Source of the DNA: Glandiceps talaboti
Lineage: Eukaryota; Hemichordata; Enteropneusta; Spengelidae
NCBI RefSeq assembly: GCF_964340395.1
Contig: NC_135561.1
Location: 23,374,486 to 23,438,485 of the forward strand
Reading direction: 5' to 3'
DNA length: 64,000 nt
Shown here: positions 51,960 through 64,000 of the stretch, one piece after another
Layout: the number at the start of each line of letters is the position of its first letter
Position numbering within the stretch: position 1 is the first letter of the stretch
Translations under genes and position numbers: made by a program
The notes under the pieces: generated by a model
Seen by the model: the letters and a program-made list of their open reading frames with translations, nothing else
What the model was told of the DNA's origin: nothing
Database searches by the model: none

Positions 51960-52500
51960 GGCAGTGACTCCGAAGATACGCTCTATCTAATTAGTCCCCG
52001 CAGACGTAGTCCGGGACGGGGACTTATGGATTGGGTTCCGTCTGTCCGCCCGCCCGTCCGTCCGTCCGTGCGTGCGTCCGTCCGTCCGTCCACAGCCGTT
52101 TCTTGGAGATGCCTGGACTGATCTTTTTCAAACTTGGTACAGTGGCAACATACTATGGCATATATATGCACGTCAATTTATTTCATGATACGATCCAATA
52201 TGGGCGCGTAGCAGCGTTTTGTTTGCGAATTTTCCCTGTTCAAAGCCATAAGCCTTGTCCAAAGCCACAACTCAGACATGGTTGAACAGATGTCATTGAC
52301 AGTTGGTATTAGGTCAGTGTTTTATGACATACATGTGCATAAGTGTTCATTTTTTTTAAATATCCATGTCCAAAGCCATAACTTAGACATGATTGAACAG
52401 ATCTCATTCAAAATTGGTATAACTATAAAGACAGTGTTCTGTGACATACATGGGCATATGAGTAGGCGTGTTCCATGTCCAGAGTAGGCATGTTCCATGT
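51960..52500. repeat. (CCGT)n-seeded dispersed repeat
   Basis: A GC-rich lead (CGCAGACGTAGTCCGGGACG) is followed by about 50 bp of CCGT/CCGC units (52041-52092). A body with CTTTTTCAAACTTGGTACAG and AACTTAGACATG-type blocks comes next; two sub-copies (CAAAGCCACAACTCAGACAT and CAAAGCCATAACTTAGACAT) follow each other. The body resembles the repeat at 10430-11345. Its class is unknown to me; no coding capacity is seen. Confidence 0.65.
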
Positions 52501-52800
52501 CCAAGGAGCAGACACAGCATATATTAGTCTGTTTGATTTAGGTTTACACGTGTTGTTGCGTGATCATTAGAGTAGTGATATCAAGTAATGGAATTGTATT
52601 TTTTGTGTATCAAACTAATGTTATCATCATTGGGTGCAATGTCTTCACTTGAGATAAGCACAGCGATGCCCCCCCCCCCTCCCGTACCCGACCTATCGCT
52701 TAATGTTGAATGGTTTATTCCATGACGTCATCTTGAAGACTACGCATGTGGAACGAAGAGACACAAGACAAAGAAAATCGTTGCAACATGCTAAAGTGGA
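52501..52800. other. non-coding stretch
   Basis: Contains a short segment (52550-52584) shared with 57564-57594, a C run near 52670-52679, and TGACGTCA at 52723-52730. No gene. Confidence 0.4.
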
Positions 52801-53800
52801 GTGGTTGTTCTTGATATAAGTGTCAGTGAATGTGCCGAGTCGAGACATATAGTCGTGCTTTCGGAAGTAGCGTTGGTTACGGTCGCGGTACAAAGTTCTT
52901 ACTTTTGAGTGGTAGTTCTTGTTCGTATTTTTGAGTGGTAGTTCTTGTTATTAGTGTGATCACAGGGGCGTGTAATATTTCATAGATTGTTGTTTTCCAG
53001 GTCTACAGACTAAATATAACAACCTTTTGATTAATATATATTCCCACATGTAAAAGGGAAGAGACTAATACTAATATTTCTTAGTAGTATAGAGATTGAT
53101 ACATTTGTAGCAGCAAGATTTGTACGATATTTTCCAAAGAAAACGGCATTCTAAGCAATAAGAAAACAACAATCTATGAAATATTACACGCCCCTGTGAG
53201 TGTGATTGAATGTTATTAGTGTGAGTGAATATGCCAAGACATGTAGTCGTCCTTTTGGTAGTAGCGTTTGTACGGTCAAGGTACAAAGAGTGGATGGTGG
53301 TTGCATGGCGATATGTAGATTCTCTGCTGTTGTCCGACATTTTTTTTTCGCTAGATACTATTCTTTGAGATCACTGAAGCTGCGTTATTTCTTATGTTTT
53401 GGATGTATGATTTAGTTTTCTGTATGGTACGTGGTTCATTTTTTGCCAATCTAGAATCGATGTTGTTATTAGTGTGAGTGAATGTGCCGAGACATAGCGT
53501 ATGTAACGGTCGAGGTACAAAGCGTGAATGGTGCAGTAGCGAATGTAACGGTCGAGGTACAAAGCGTGAACGGTGTAGTAGCGTACGTATGTAACGGTCG
53601 AGGTACAAAGCGTGAACAGTGCTGGCATAGAGGTTGGTTACGGTCGAGTTACAAAATGTGAACCCCGGGTGATGGCAAGGCGATATATAGTTTGTCTGTT
53701 GTCCGACATTTTCGTTCAAGGCGATATATAGTTTGTCTGTTGTCCGACATTTTGTTTCGCTAAATACTACTCTTTGAGATCACTGACTCTGTAGCTGCGT
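52801..53800. repeat. three-part duplicated segment with CGGTCGAGGTACAAAGCGTG
   Basis: Blocks with GTGAGTGAATGTGCCGAGAC, GTAACGGTCGAGGTACAAAG and GTTGTCCGACATTTT recur at about 52815-52900, 53212-53345 and 53460-53770, with extra internal copies of the middle block. A hAT-type element interrupts it at 52961-53198. Confidence 0.75.
52961..53198. mobile_element. non-autonomous hAT-like MITE, 238 bp
   Basis: The terminal inverted repeats 52961-52997 and 53162-53198 are 37 bp and perfectly complementary (starting CACAGGGGCGTGTAATATTT). They are flanked by an exact 8-bp duplication AGTGTGAT (52953-52960 and 53199-53206). An 8-bp target duplication with CAGGGG-containing ends is the hallmark of hAT transposons (family knowledge). 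The 164-bp interior has no coding capacity, so it needed a transposase from elsewhere. Confidence 0.85.
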
Positions 53801-54654
53801 TATACTTTGTTTTGAATTCAACTAACTGAATGTAGAAAAGGGTGTCATTCCACTGTTTACCACCTAGAAATGCTGTCATTCGTTTTCCGTCATTCAGGTT
53901 GTCATTCGTTTTAGGGTCACCCATCACTGAGTGTGATCAATGAGTGATGCGTTATTCTTTGCGATCACTGACTGTAAAGATTGAGTGTTCGTGATGTGTT
54001 TTGTAACAGACTTCCTTTTGAGAATTCATGTAATCCAATAGTAACCATTTTGTTATTTGTACTCTTTTCCAGTGTCATTAACAGCTGTGCTTCAAAGACT
54101 TGGTGGTTTGAGGTTAGTTTTTACTTTTAATTAATGAAAGTGTGAAGAATACATGTGGTGTTTTTCGTTTTACACAGGTTATATCATATGTAATATTGAC
54201 CACAATTAAGATGCATGATATGTCCTTAATTGTTGATTTTGTTTGAATATCTCAAATCAAATTGTGCGACTGTCAATGAAGCAACTGTAAGTGATGATTA
54301 CAATGTTCAGTTTGTAATGAGTAGAACAAAAATTAATACAGTTCACAACTTACATGTTTTTGTGCACATATTCTGTCAAAGGATAATGATCTGATTTTGT
54401 GCAATTTCTGTTTTTGTTTCAGGTTTCACATACCATCCAAGTGTTAGCACCTGTTAGCCTAAATATAGGCAAATCTAGAATACAAATACTTATAAAGTAC
54501 TACACTATTGTACACTCCCAAATAGGGAGATAAGCAGAGGTTAGAAAGACGCTCCATCCAGTCTGCTCACCTATCAATAAATGAACAATTATAGAAGGAA
54601 ACAAATGCAGTATCAAAAGAACAGAAATCTGAACAGAGAACCCAGTACACTACC
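53801..54654. other. non-coding stretch
   Basis: AT-rich sequence with nothing recognised. Confidence 0.45.
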
Positions 54655-57250
54655 AAAACTGAGAACAATACTATAACTGAGCACCACACTATAACTGAGA
54701 ACCACACTATAACTGAGAACCATACTATAACTGAGAACCACACTATAATTGAGAACCACACTATAATTGAGAACAATACTATAACTGAGAATGACACTAT
54801 ACCTGAGAACCATACTATAACTGAGAACCATACTATAATTGAGAACAATACTATAACTGAGAACCATACTATAATTGAGAACCATACTAAAACTGAGAAC
54901 CACACTATAATTGAGAACCACACTATAATTGAGAACCATACTATAACTGAGAACAATACTATAACTGAGCACCACACTATAACTGAGAACAATACTATAA
55001 TTGAGAACCATATTATAATTGAGAACCACACTATAACTGAGAACAATACTATAATTGAGAACCACACTATAACTGAGAACCATACTATAATTGAGAACCA
55101 CACTATAACTGAGAACCATACTATAATTGAGAACCATGCTATAATTGAGAACCACACTATAACTGAGAACAATACTATAATTGAGAACCACACTATAACT
55201 GAGAACCATACTATAATTGAGAACCATACTAAAACTGAGAACCACACTATAATTGAGAACCACACTATAACTGAGAACCACACTATAACTGAGAACAATA
55301 CTATAACTGAGCACCACACTATAACTGAGAACAATACTATAACTGAGAACCATATTATAATTGAGAACAATACTATAACCCATAACCACACCATAACTGA
55401 AAACAATACTATAACTGAGAACAATACTATAACCCATAACCACACCATAACTGAAAACAATACTATAACTGAGAACGACACTATAACCCATAACCACACT
55501 ATAACTGAAAACAATACTATAACTGAGAACCACACTATAACTGAGAACCACACTATAACTGAGAACAATACTATACCTGAGAACAATACTATAACTGAGA
55601 ACAATACTATAATTGAGAACAATACTATACCTGAGAACAATACTATAACTGAGAACAATACTATAACTGAGAACAATACTATAATTGAGAACAATACTAT
55701 ACCTGAGAACAATACTATAACTGAGAACAATACTATAATTGAGAACAATACTATACCTGAGAACAATACTATAACTGAGAACAATACTATAACTGAGAAC
55801 AATACTATAACTGAGAACAATACTATAACTGAGAACAATACTATAACTGAGAACAATACTATAATTGAGAACAATACTATAACTGAGAACAATACTATAA
55901 CTGAGAACAATACTATAATTGAGAACAATACTATACCTGAGAACAATACTATAATTGAGAACAATACTATAACTGAGAACAATACTATAATTGAGAACAA
56001 TACTATACCTGAGAACAATACTATAACTGAGAACAATACTATAACTGAGAACAATACTATAACTGAGAACAATACTATAATTGAGAACAATACTATAACT
56101 GAGAACAATACTATAATTGAGAACAATACTATAACTGAGAACAATACTATAACTGAGAACAATACTATAACTGAGAACCACACTATAACTGAGAACCACA
56201 CTATAACTGAAAACAATACTATAATTGAGAACAATACTATAACTGAGAACAATACTATAATTGAGAACAATACTATAACTGAGAACAATACTATAATTGA
56301 GAACAATACTATAATTGATAACCATACTAAAACTGAGAACCACACTATAATTGAAAACCACACTATAACTGAGAACCACACTATAACTGAGAACAATACT
56401 ATAACTGAGAACCACACTATAACTGAAAACAATACTATAATTGAGAACAATACTATAACTGAGAACAATACTATAATTGAGAACAATACTATAACTGAGA
56501 ACAATACTATAATTGAGAACAATACTATAATTGATAACCATACTATAACTGAGAACAATACTATAATAGAGAACAATACTATAACTGAGAACCATACTAT
56601 AACTGAGAACCACACTATAACTGAGAACAACACTATAACTGAAAACAATACTATAATTGAGAACAATACTATAACTGTGAACAATACTATAATTGAGAAC
56701 AATACTATAACTGAGAACAATACTATAATTGAGAACAATACTATAACTGAGAACAATACTATAATTGAGAACAATACTATAATTGATAACCATACTAAAA
56801 CTGAGAACCACACTATAACTGAGAAGAAGAATATAATTGAGAACCACACTATAACTGAGAACCATACTATAATTGAGAACAATACTATAACTGAAAACAA
56901 TACTATAACTGAGAACAATACTATAACTGAGAACAATACTATAATTGAGAACAATACTATAATTGATAACCATACTAAAACTGAGAAGAAGAATATAATT
57001 GAGAACCACACTATAACTGAGAACAATACTATAATTGAGAACAATACTATACCTGAGAACAATACTATAATTGAGAACAATACTATAATTGAGAACAATA
57101 CTATAACTGAGAACCATACTAAAACTGAGAACCACACTATAACTGAGAACCACACTATAACTGAGAACCACACTATAACTGAGAACCACACTATAACTGA
57201 GAACCATACTATAACCAAGATCAATACTATAACTACTGACAACAATACCA
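54655..57250. repeat. 18-bp minisatellite, about 144 copies
   Basis: The unit reads AACAATACTATAACTGAG, with AACCACACT, AACCATACT, ATTGAG, CCTGAG and CCCAT variants in clusters. The unit is a multiple of three and lacks stops in several registers, which produces two overlapping minus-strand frames of about 900 codons and one plus-strand frame. These are repeats of six residues without signs of a gene. Confidence 0.96.
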
Positions 57251-59157
57251 AAACATACAATACCATGGGAATTAGTCTTGAACAATACAGTAAGTGTGTG
57301 GAATGCTTTTATACCATACAGTGTATGATCAATATAAAGAAAGCTACGTGTAGGTGGCTTATCCAACTGGTCTTTTATATCTATAGTGGTATGCTGTTAC
57401 TGCTAGGTGCCCCCCCCCCCAACTAAGCCCAACACATCCTTTACTACTGAACTTATTCAAAAACGTCATCTACAACATTACCACCAACAAACACACACAA
57501 CAAAAACACTCATGTTCCATATCAAAACACAACAAATCTAACACTGATTGATATAAATCACAAGTGTTGTTGCATGATCACACTACTGATATCAGACACA
57601 ACCATGTGACGCCAAACACCATTAAAACCACGTTTGAAAATGACAACATAATGTGCCAGCTCCTTAGAACCCAATCATAGCGGGGACTGTGTGATTCTCA
57701 ATGGCTTGTTTACATCTTGTTCCTTATATCAAAACATTTACTTATCAAACGGCCGATCTCTTTTTGGAATATTTGATGGCCCTGAAAAGGGACGTTTGTG
57801 ATTGATCACAATATCACTCTGAATCGTCAGCAGCGTCATCAGAGCTTGGAGGTTCCTCGAATTGTTTGGGTCAAACTTTGCTGCATTTTCAAAGTACGCG
57901 TCTATTTAATAATGCAGCATTGCAATTGGTACCCTCAAGTGCCTCAACATTCACGAAGACATTACCAATATATCTCTATATTTAATACACAAAAGGAAGA
58001 TTTGAAGGGTGACATATATTCAAGTTATTATTTCTCAACAGTGAATAAAGTTTACACCATCAACCCATATATTTTCTGAAAGGTTTTTCTCGCCTCTTAA
58101 ATGCTATTGTATTTTCTATTGTCTTTGACTGAAAGTGAGAGTTTGTTTAAGGTATGAATAGAGGTGTCTTGATTATCTCAAGGCGCCAATATAAATGGCT
58201 TGGAAGAGACCACCTGTCTCTCGATTTTCCATTTCTTTAGTGTTTTAGAATGTTCACTTCACACATAACAAAAGCGCGTCTCACTTTTTTTCTGCCATCT
58301 GTCGTTCATTGACAGATTTTTCTCACTTAATCATCAATTTCACACGTAATAATGCGAACTTGAAAATTCCAAGACAAAATGTGTAAGAACAATACCTAAG
58401 AAAGCACCAGCGAAAATTTCAGATGATTTCGAGGAAGTACTGTCGACTTCGAGACTTTAGAACTGAGTCTGGGGGCTTGAAAATGTAAACGGAGAAAATG
58501 CCGATTTTCGAAATACAGCGTAACATTTGACTTGCAGAAGATTTCCCGGCGTGTCATGCAATAAAAAATATCACCAAGCAGAGGATAAAATGAGTCTTCT
58601 ATTATTGTAATTGTCGTTTTGATTAATACAAGTGTAGCATCGTAGAAACACGGCAAATCGAGGTCGTTCAACTAGAATGTGATACACAAAATCACATTGC
58701 AAATGGCGCGGAAGCCTAGTATATTGACGTCATCTCATTAATTAGTAATCACAGACGTGGCCAAAGTCAAGTCCAAGATTATTATGATGTTAATCTGTCC
58801 GGCGGCAGATCCACGGTGCTGACCATAGTGGCCCCGTGTGTCTATACTTCACTTTTCCCAGCAGCATAACCCGATACAAATACTTCGTTTTGAAATTTTG
58901 CTCAGTTTCGGTCGTCAAACACGGGAAATTTCGTAACTACATGTAGTAGTATGGCCACTTTCTAAACCACGACGGAATCACCATGTTACTATTTCGTTCA
59001 AAATATAGTCTGAGGCTTCGAATGCGCGATGAAAGGGATAACCTACGTTATTTTACACATTGTCACATCCATTTAGGTAGTGTCTGCTTACGTCTGTACG
59101 AACGCACTCCATTAAATCCAAATAGGGAAATGTTGCCTTGTTTAGGGGGAGAAAAGT
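57251..59157. other. non-coding stretch, about 1.9 kb
   Basis: No gene recognised. It has a C run near 57410-57420, a short segment shared with 52550-52584, and TGACGTCA at 58725-58732. Confidence 0.5.
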
Positions 59158-59176
59158 CTGTGTGTGTGTGTCTGTG

Positions 59177-59207
<31 letters not shown>

Positions 59208-59480
59208 GTCATCGTTTTCTCCAAAATGGCTGGCTCAATTCAAACGAAACTCGGTACATGTGTTTCGTAGGGTAATGGCAAGAACTGATTAGGTTTTGGT
59301 AAGCATCTTATGAATATCAATGAGCAATTTATGTAATTAATGGTTTTCGGAAATTAGGCTGTATCTCAAGAATGCACTCCTCAAATTCATTATAACCTGG
59401 TACATACATTTGCGATACCAAAGCGCATCTGTCCTGAAAATATTATTGATTTCGGTTTCAGTTTTAATAAGTTATTGACA
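59158..59480. repeat. (TCTG)n-seeded dispersed repeat
   Basis: TGTG/TCTG units (59158-59207) lead into CTCCAAAATGGCTGGCTCAA and AAACTCGGTACATGTGTTTC. The layout (simple repeat, then a AAACT(C/T)GGTAC block) parallels the repeat at 51960-52500, suggesting a related family. Confidence 0.55.
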
Positions 59481-59689
59481 TATCTTCGGTAATTAGACAT
59501 GGTGGCCACACACAAGAAAGTTGCCTAAAGTGTGTGACAATGCACAATGCGATTTTTTTGTTAATTGTTCATGATTAGTTCTGCAGTTGTCTTCCCTGAA
59601 GTAGCAATTAATGTAGGGAGAGTTATTTTGTGTTTTCCCTTGGATCTGCAGTCTGCATTGGCTGGACAAACACGAGAAGAAAAAGATCG

Positions 59690-60082
59690 AAGCAGGGTAT
59701 TTAAGTGATGTACACTGAATCTGAATCATCTATTATATTTCTATCATCATGTTGACTTCTACAATCATCAGTAATACAAAATATACAAAAGTGGTGAAAG
59801 TACACAACCTTGGGGCGGAGCCTGTGGATGAAATACACACATCTGACAAAGTTCCATTTACTCAAACTTGTTGGGATCTGTTAGTTAAAAAATCTAAAAT
59901 TCATCCAACAACCTTAAGATCAATATTAAAATGAGACAACAGTTTTTCAGTTAAAAGATGTGGTTGAATGGTGTTAAATGCAGATGAAAAATCAACAAAT
60001 AATACGCGGACTTGTGTTTTGTTACCTAATAAATTAAGTTCAAAAGAGTCAAAATGGCATCCTCCACCCCCCCTAGACAGCA

Positions 60083-60083
<1 letters not shown>
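59690..60083 (-). pseudogene. LINE reverse transcriptase fragment, frameshifted
   Basis: Read on the minus strand from about 60075: GVEDAILTLLNLIY, then after a frameshift QVRVLFVDFSSAFNTIQPHL, LTEKLLSHFNIDLKVVG, a stop in place of Trp, ILDFLTNRSQQ, another stop, VNGTLSD. After a further shift comes APPQGCVLSPLLYILY (the PQG motif), then a NDCRSQHDD-like stretch and a decayed DD box. These are RT fingers and palm motifs of a CR1/L2/Rex-like non-LTR element. At least two stops and two frameshifts make it dead. A CAGA microsatellite abuts its upstream end. Confidence 0.8.
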
Positions 60084-60147
<64 letters not shown>

Positions 60148-60235
60148 GATAGCTATAGACAGAGACAGGGACAGACAGCAAGAGACAGAAACTGAGAGAG
60201 AGCGAGGAAAGACTGACAGACATATAGATAGATAC

Positions 60236-60328
<93 letters not shown>

Positions 60329-60341
60329 TAGATAGATGAAC

Positions 60342-60372
<31 letters not shown>

Positions 60373-60373
60373 G
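60083..60373. repeat. compound microsatellite (CAGA)n-(TAGA)n-(CAGA)n
   Basis: About 65 bp of CAGA, a short purine-rich spacer, about 105 bp of TAGA and about 30 bp of CAGA. Confidence 0.95.
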
Positions 60374-60866
60374 ACATGCCAGACAGTGGGATTTTAACAA
60401 AACATATTGAATTTCCCCTTCACTTCCCCTTAAAGTTTTCGTACTTTCCATTCCTTTTCAGTCCCCCCCCCTCCTATCATCACCCTTTCTCTTTCAAGCC
60501 TTCTCTATTCATTCATATTCACTTTACCATCCAGGAACACGTTCGAGGTTAGTGAGGTCTTTTCACCCTACAGTTTCTATATTTTACTTCCATATCTGTA
60601 GCATTTTATTCACACATTTTTATCATTTATTCATTTTTAGCAGTTTGTAACTTGGATTTTATCCATTTTATCCATTAGTGTTAACCTGAAGAAGGCAACT
60701 GTTGCGTTGCCAAAACGTCGGTTTCAGTAAAGATCATCAGAAGATTATAGTGACTGGTCGAGACATTTTTACTTTCTACCTGACATTTTGCCAACATTTT
60801 GATGTACTCCCACCCACTTCTTTTAACTTCAATTGTCGTAGCTGGACTGAGTTTATTTCTTGGACC
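60374..60866. other. non-coding stretch
   Basis: Pyrimidine-rich sequence with no gene recognised. The block GAAGAAGGCAACTGTTGCGT ... CGTCGGTTTCAGTAAAGATC resembles a dispersed-repeat fragment common in invertebrate DNA, but I cannot name it. Confidence 0.4.
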
Positions 60867-60875
60867 AACATACAT

Positions 60876-60953
<78 letters not shown>

Positions 60954-61027
60954 ATACATACATACATACATACATACATACATACATACATACATACATA
61001 CAAACGTACGTACGTACGTACGTACGT

Positions 61028-61058
<31 letters not shown>

Positions 61059-61087
61059 CACACACACACACACATACATACATACAT

Positions 61088-61120
<33 letters not shown>

Positions 61121-61240
61121 TACATACATACATACATACATACATACATACATACATACATACATACATACATGCATACATACATACATACATACATACA
61201 TACATACATACATACATACATACATACATACATACATACT
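60867..61240. repeat. compound microsatellite (CATA/CA/CGTA/CAGA)n
   Basis: CATA and CA tracts alternate with short CGTA and CAGA blocks over about 370 bp. Open frames on both strands are artefacts. Confidence 0.96.
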
Positions 61241-61433
61241 CATACTGGGTCGACAATCAGATATTTCTAATTATTTGCTCCTCACCATTTGAAATATTCC
61301 CCCTCAGTTACCACCACTGAGCATCGGTATCTGAACTAACATGTGACCACCACAAACTCGACTACTAGGGGCCAAAGCTTAATAGGAAGCAAATGAATAA
61401 ACAAGTAAATAAATCATATCAACATTGACAAAC

Positions 61434-61447
61434 CTACATACATACAT

Positions 61448-61483
<36 letters not shown>

Positions 61484-61490
61484 GCACGCA

Positions 61491-61522
<32 letters not shown>

Positions 61523-61545
61523 TACATACATACATACATACATCT
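61434..61545. repeat. compound microsatellite (CATA)n-(CA)n-(CGCA)n-(CA)n-(CATA)n
   Basis: A roughly symmetric succession of simple repeats over about 110 bp. Confidence 0.95.
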
Positions 61546-61709
61546 AGTATCTATCTATATGTCTGTCAGTCTCTCCTCGCTCTCTCCCAGTTTCTCTGTC
61601 TCTTGCTGTCTGTCTGTCCGTGTCTCTGTCTATAGCTATCTCTGTAACTGTCTGTCTGTCGCTGTCTACCCGTCTCTCCGCTAACTGCTCTATCATTCTC
61701 TAGCTCCCT

Positions 61710-62524
<815 letters not shown>

Positions 62525-63236
62525 AAGTCAAAGTGACTTATGATCCAATCAAAGTCAAAGGCGATCTATAATCAAATGTAGGTCAAAGGTCGTCTATGAT
62601 CAAATCAAAGCTAAAGGCGATCTATGTTTAAATTAAATCAATCTGAAAGGTGATCTGTATCAAATCAAGGTCAAAGGTGATTATGATCAAAAGGTCAAAG
62701 GTGATCTATGATCAAAGCAAAGTCAAAGGTGATCTATGATCAAATCAAGGTCAAAGGTGATCTATGATCAAATCAAGGTCAAAGGTGATCTGTGATCAAA
62801 TAAAAGTCAAAGGTGATCTGTGATCATATCAAGGTCAAAGGTGATCTGTGATCAAATCAAAGTCAAAGGTAATCTGTGATCAAATCAAAGTCAAAGGTGA
62901 TCTGTGATCAAATCAAAGTAAAAGGTGATCTATGATCAAAGCAAAGTCAAAGGTGATCTGTGATCAAAAGGTCAAAGGTGATCTATGATCAAAAGGTCAA
63001 AGGTGATCTATGATCAAATCAAGGTCAAAGGTGATTATGATCAAAAGGTCAAAGGTGATCTATGATCAAATCAAGGTCAAAGGTGATCTATGATCAAATC
63101 AAGGTCAAAGGTGATCTGTGATCAAAGCAAAGTCAAAGGTGATCTGTGATCAAATCAAAGTCAAAGGTGATCTGTGATCAAAAGGTCAAAGGTAATCTAT
63201 GATCAAATCAAAGTCAAAGGTAATCTATGATCAAAG
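62525..63236. repeat. 26-28-bp minisatellite with DR1-like motif, about 26 copies
   Basis: The unit reads AAGGTCAAAGGTGATCTATG then ATCAAATC, with AAGGTC/AAAGTC and CTATG/CTGTG variants and some short units lacking AATCA. AGGTCA-A-AGGTGA is a direct repeat of nuclear-receptor half-sites with one-base spacing, off by one base from the DR1 consensus. Confidence 0.95.
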
Positions 63237-64000
63237 CATTAACCTTAAGCTTATTACTTAATGTAGCTTGAAGCCCTCTTTACCGATGAAATGAACTAAC
63301 ACTGTGACATAAATAATATAGTGTTTTTCCACCAGAACATTTTGACAAAAAACACCCAATGTTATTTTTAGAATCCTATGTTTTTTTAATTTGAGTTTAA
63401 CTCAGTACACGATGTCAACTGAAAACAGACGATCATCAAAAAAAATGAATTTGGACTTTCTTCACCGGAAAGAGAACTTCCACAACTTTTAAAAGACTAA
63501 AAACTAGAAGCAAACTAAAATACTAAAACTGTGAGTTGTAAAGTTGATCGGAATCGTATCTTGTGAAAACATGATTGAAACCAAGACAAAATCCCAACAT
63601 TGTCAACAATTATGATTTTCAACATGGGTGTATCTAATACACCTAATATCGTGACAAATAACATTGGAAATCTTGAGGTCTTCTAATTCCACTTCTTCAA
63701 ATCTGCAATAAGAAAGGAAAGCAATTGAACTATGAATATTAAAATGGTTGATGTAAGCACAGACAAGTAAGACTTGTTTGTGATGTAAGTCATGACATGC
63801 TCATCATTTCCTGTCAGTACGGTCTAAATGTACTCCTATATATCAAGTGTAAATACACTTTTACGTGTCAGAATAGTAATACAACATATACGTCAAGATC
63901 TTCGTCAAAAAATTGTCAATCCCTCTGGCGCACGATAAAAATGGGGGTACGAAGAGTGGGCATGAAAATTCAGATTGTCTGAAAGTGGGGACGAAATATT
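63237..64000. other. non-coding stretch to window end
   Basis: AT-rich sequence with no gene recognised; the frame at 63797-63982 lacks known features. Confidence 0.45.

Noticed and set aside
54567-57366. Two overlapping minus-strand frames of about 900 codons made of VIVLFS- and SYSIVL-type repeats
   Set aside because: They are alternative registers of the 18-bp repeat. The hydrophobic pattern looks membrane-like only because of the unit's composition.
60702-61320. Cys/Val/Tyr- or His/Thr-rich proteins at 3.8, 7.7, 15.8 and 60.8 kb
   Set aside because: These are translations of CATA/CA microsatellites.

Overview
The window looks like animal nuclear DNA: AT-rich, intron-bearing, and heavily loaded with tandem repeats and worn transposable-element copies. 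Marine-invertebrate-type features (a tRNA-derived SINE with an AAGCGCT...TATATAAG...ATT-repeat tail, CR1/L2-like LINE remnants, a hAT-type MITE, simple-repeat-seeded dispersed repeats) suggest an aquatic invertebrate such as a lophotrochozoan, hemichordate or cephalochordate. The species cannot be fixed from the sequence. Nothing here is prokaryotic: there are no operons, ribosome-binding sites or dense coding.

Only one protein-coding gene is certain: an ETS-domain transcriptional repressor of the ERF/ETV3 family on the + strand. Its ETS domain is split over two exons (43634-43868 and 44466-46110). The second exon carries the whole repression region, with two FxFP ERK-docking motifs, SP-rich phospho-sites, the family's LRFKRKW block, a CtBP-like LDLS motif and a SUMO consensus. 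Two upstream open segments (21194-21264 and 21709-22025, the latter proline-rich) have good splice sites and phases that join correctly to each other and to the ETS exon. They may encode a long N-terminal extension across a 21.6-kb intron; this is inference.

The rest is mostly repeats. By my count about 21-22 kb, roughly a third of the window, is minisatellite. There are more than 20 arrays, with units of 18, 25-27, 26, 27, 28, 29, 32, 34-36, 37, 40, 41, 42, 45, 48, 61 and 64 bp. Several have higher-order structure (16 x 27 bp, 8 x 42 bp, 6-7 x 29 bp, 5 x 61 bp, a 550-bp period in the 34-36-bp satellite). Microsatellites (CATA, CA, TA, AAAT, AG, CAGA, TAGA, CCGT) add a few kb.

Layout: 0-4 kb unique DNA with small repeats; 4.4-6.3 kb 29-bp array; 8.7-10.4 kb 27-bp array; 10.4-11.3 kb three copies of a dispersed repeat; 11.8-15.7 kb small arrays, a SINE and a LINE fragment; 17.4-18.8 kb CpG-rich 64-bp array; 19.7-20.2 kb 40-bp array; 21.2-22.0 kb candidate 5' exons; 22-43.6 kb the putative large intron, filled with arrays; 43.6-46.1 kb the ETS exons; 46.1-48.5 kb 3' flank; 48.6-50.3 kb 61-bp array with a palindrome in each unit; 51.5-53.8 kb dispersed repeats and a hAT MITE; 54.7-57.2 kb 18-bp array; 59-62 kb LINE remnant and microsatellites; 62.5-63.2 kb an array of DR1-like nuclear-receptor half-site pairs. 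Long open frames within the arrays arise because the unit length is a multiple of three and the unit lacks stops; I do not treat them as genes.
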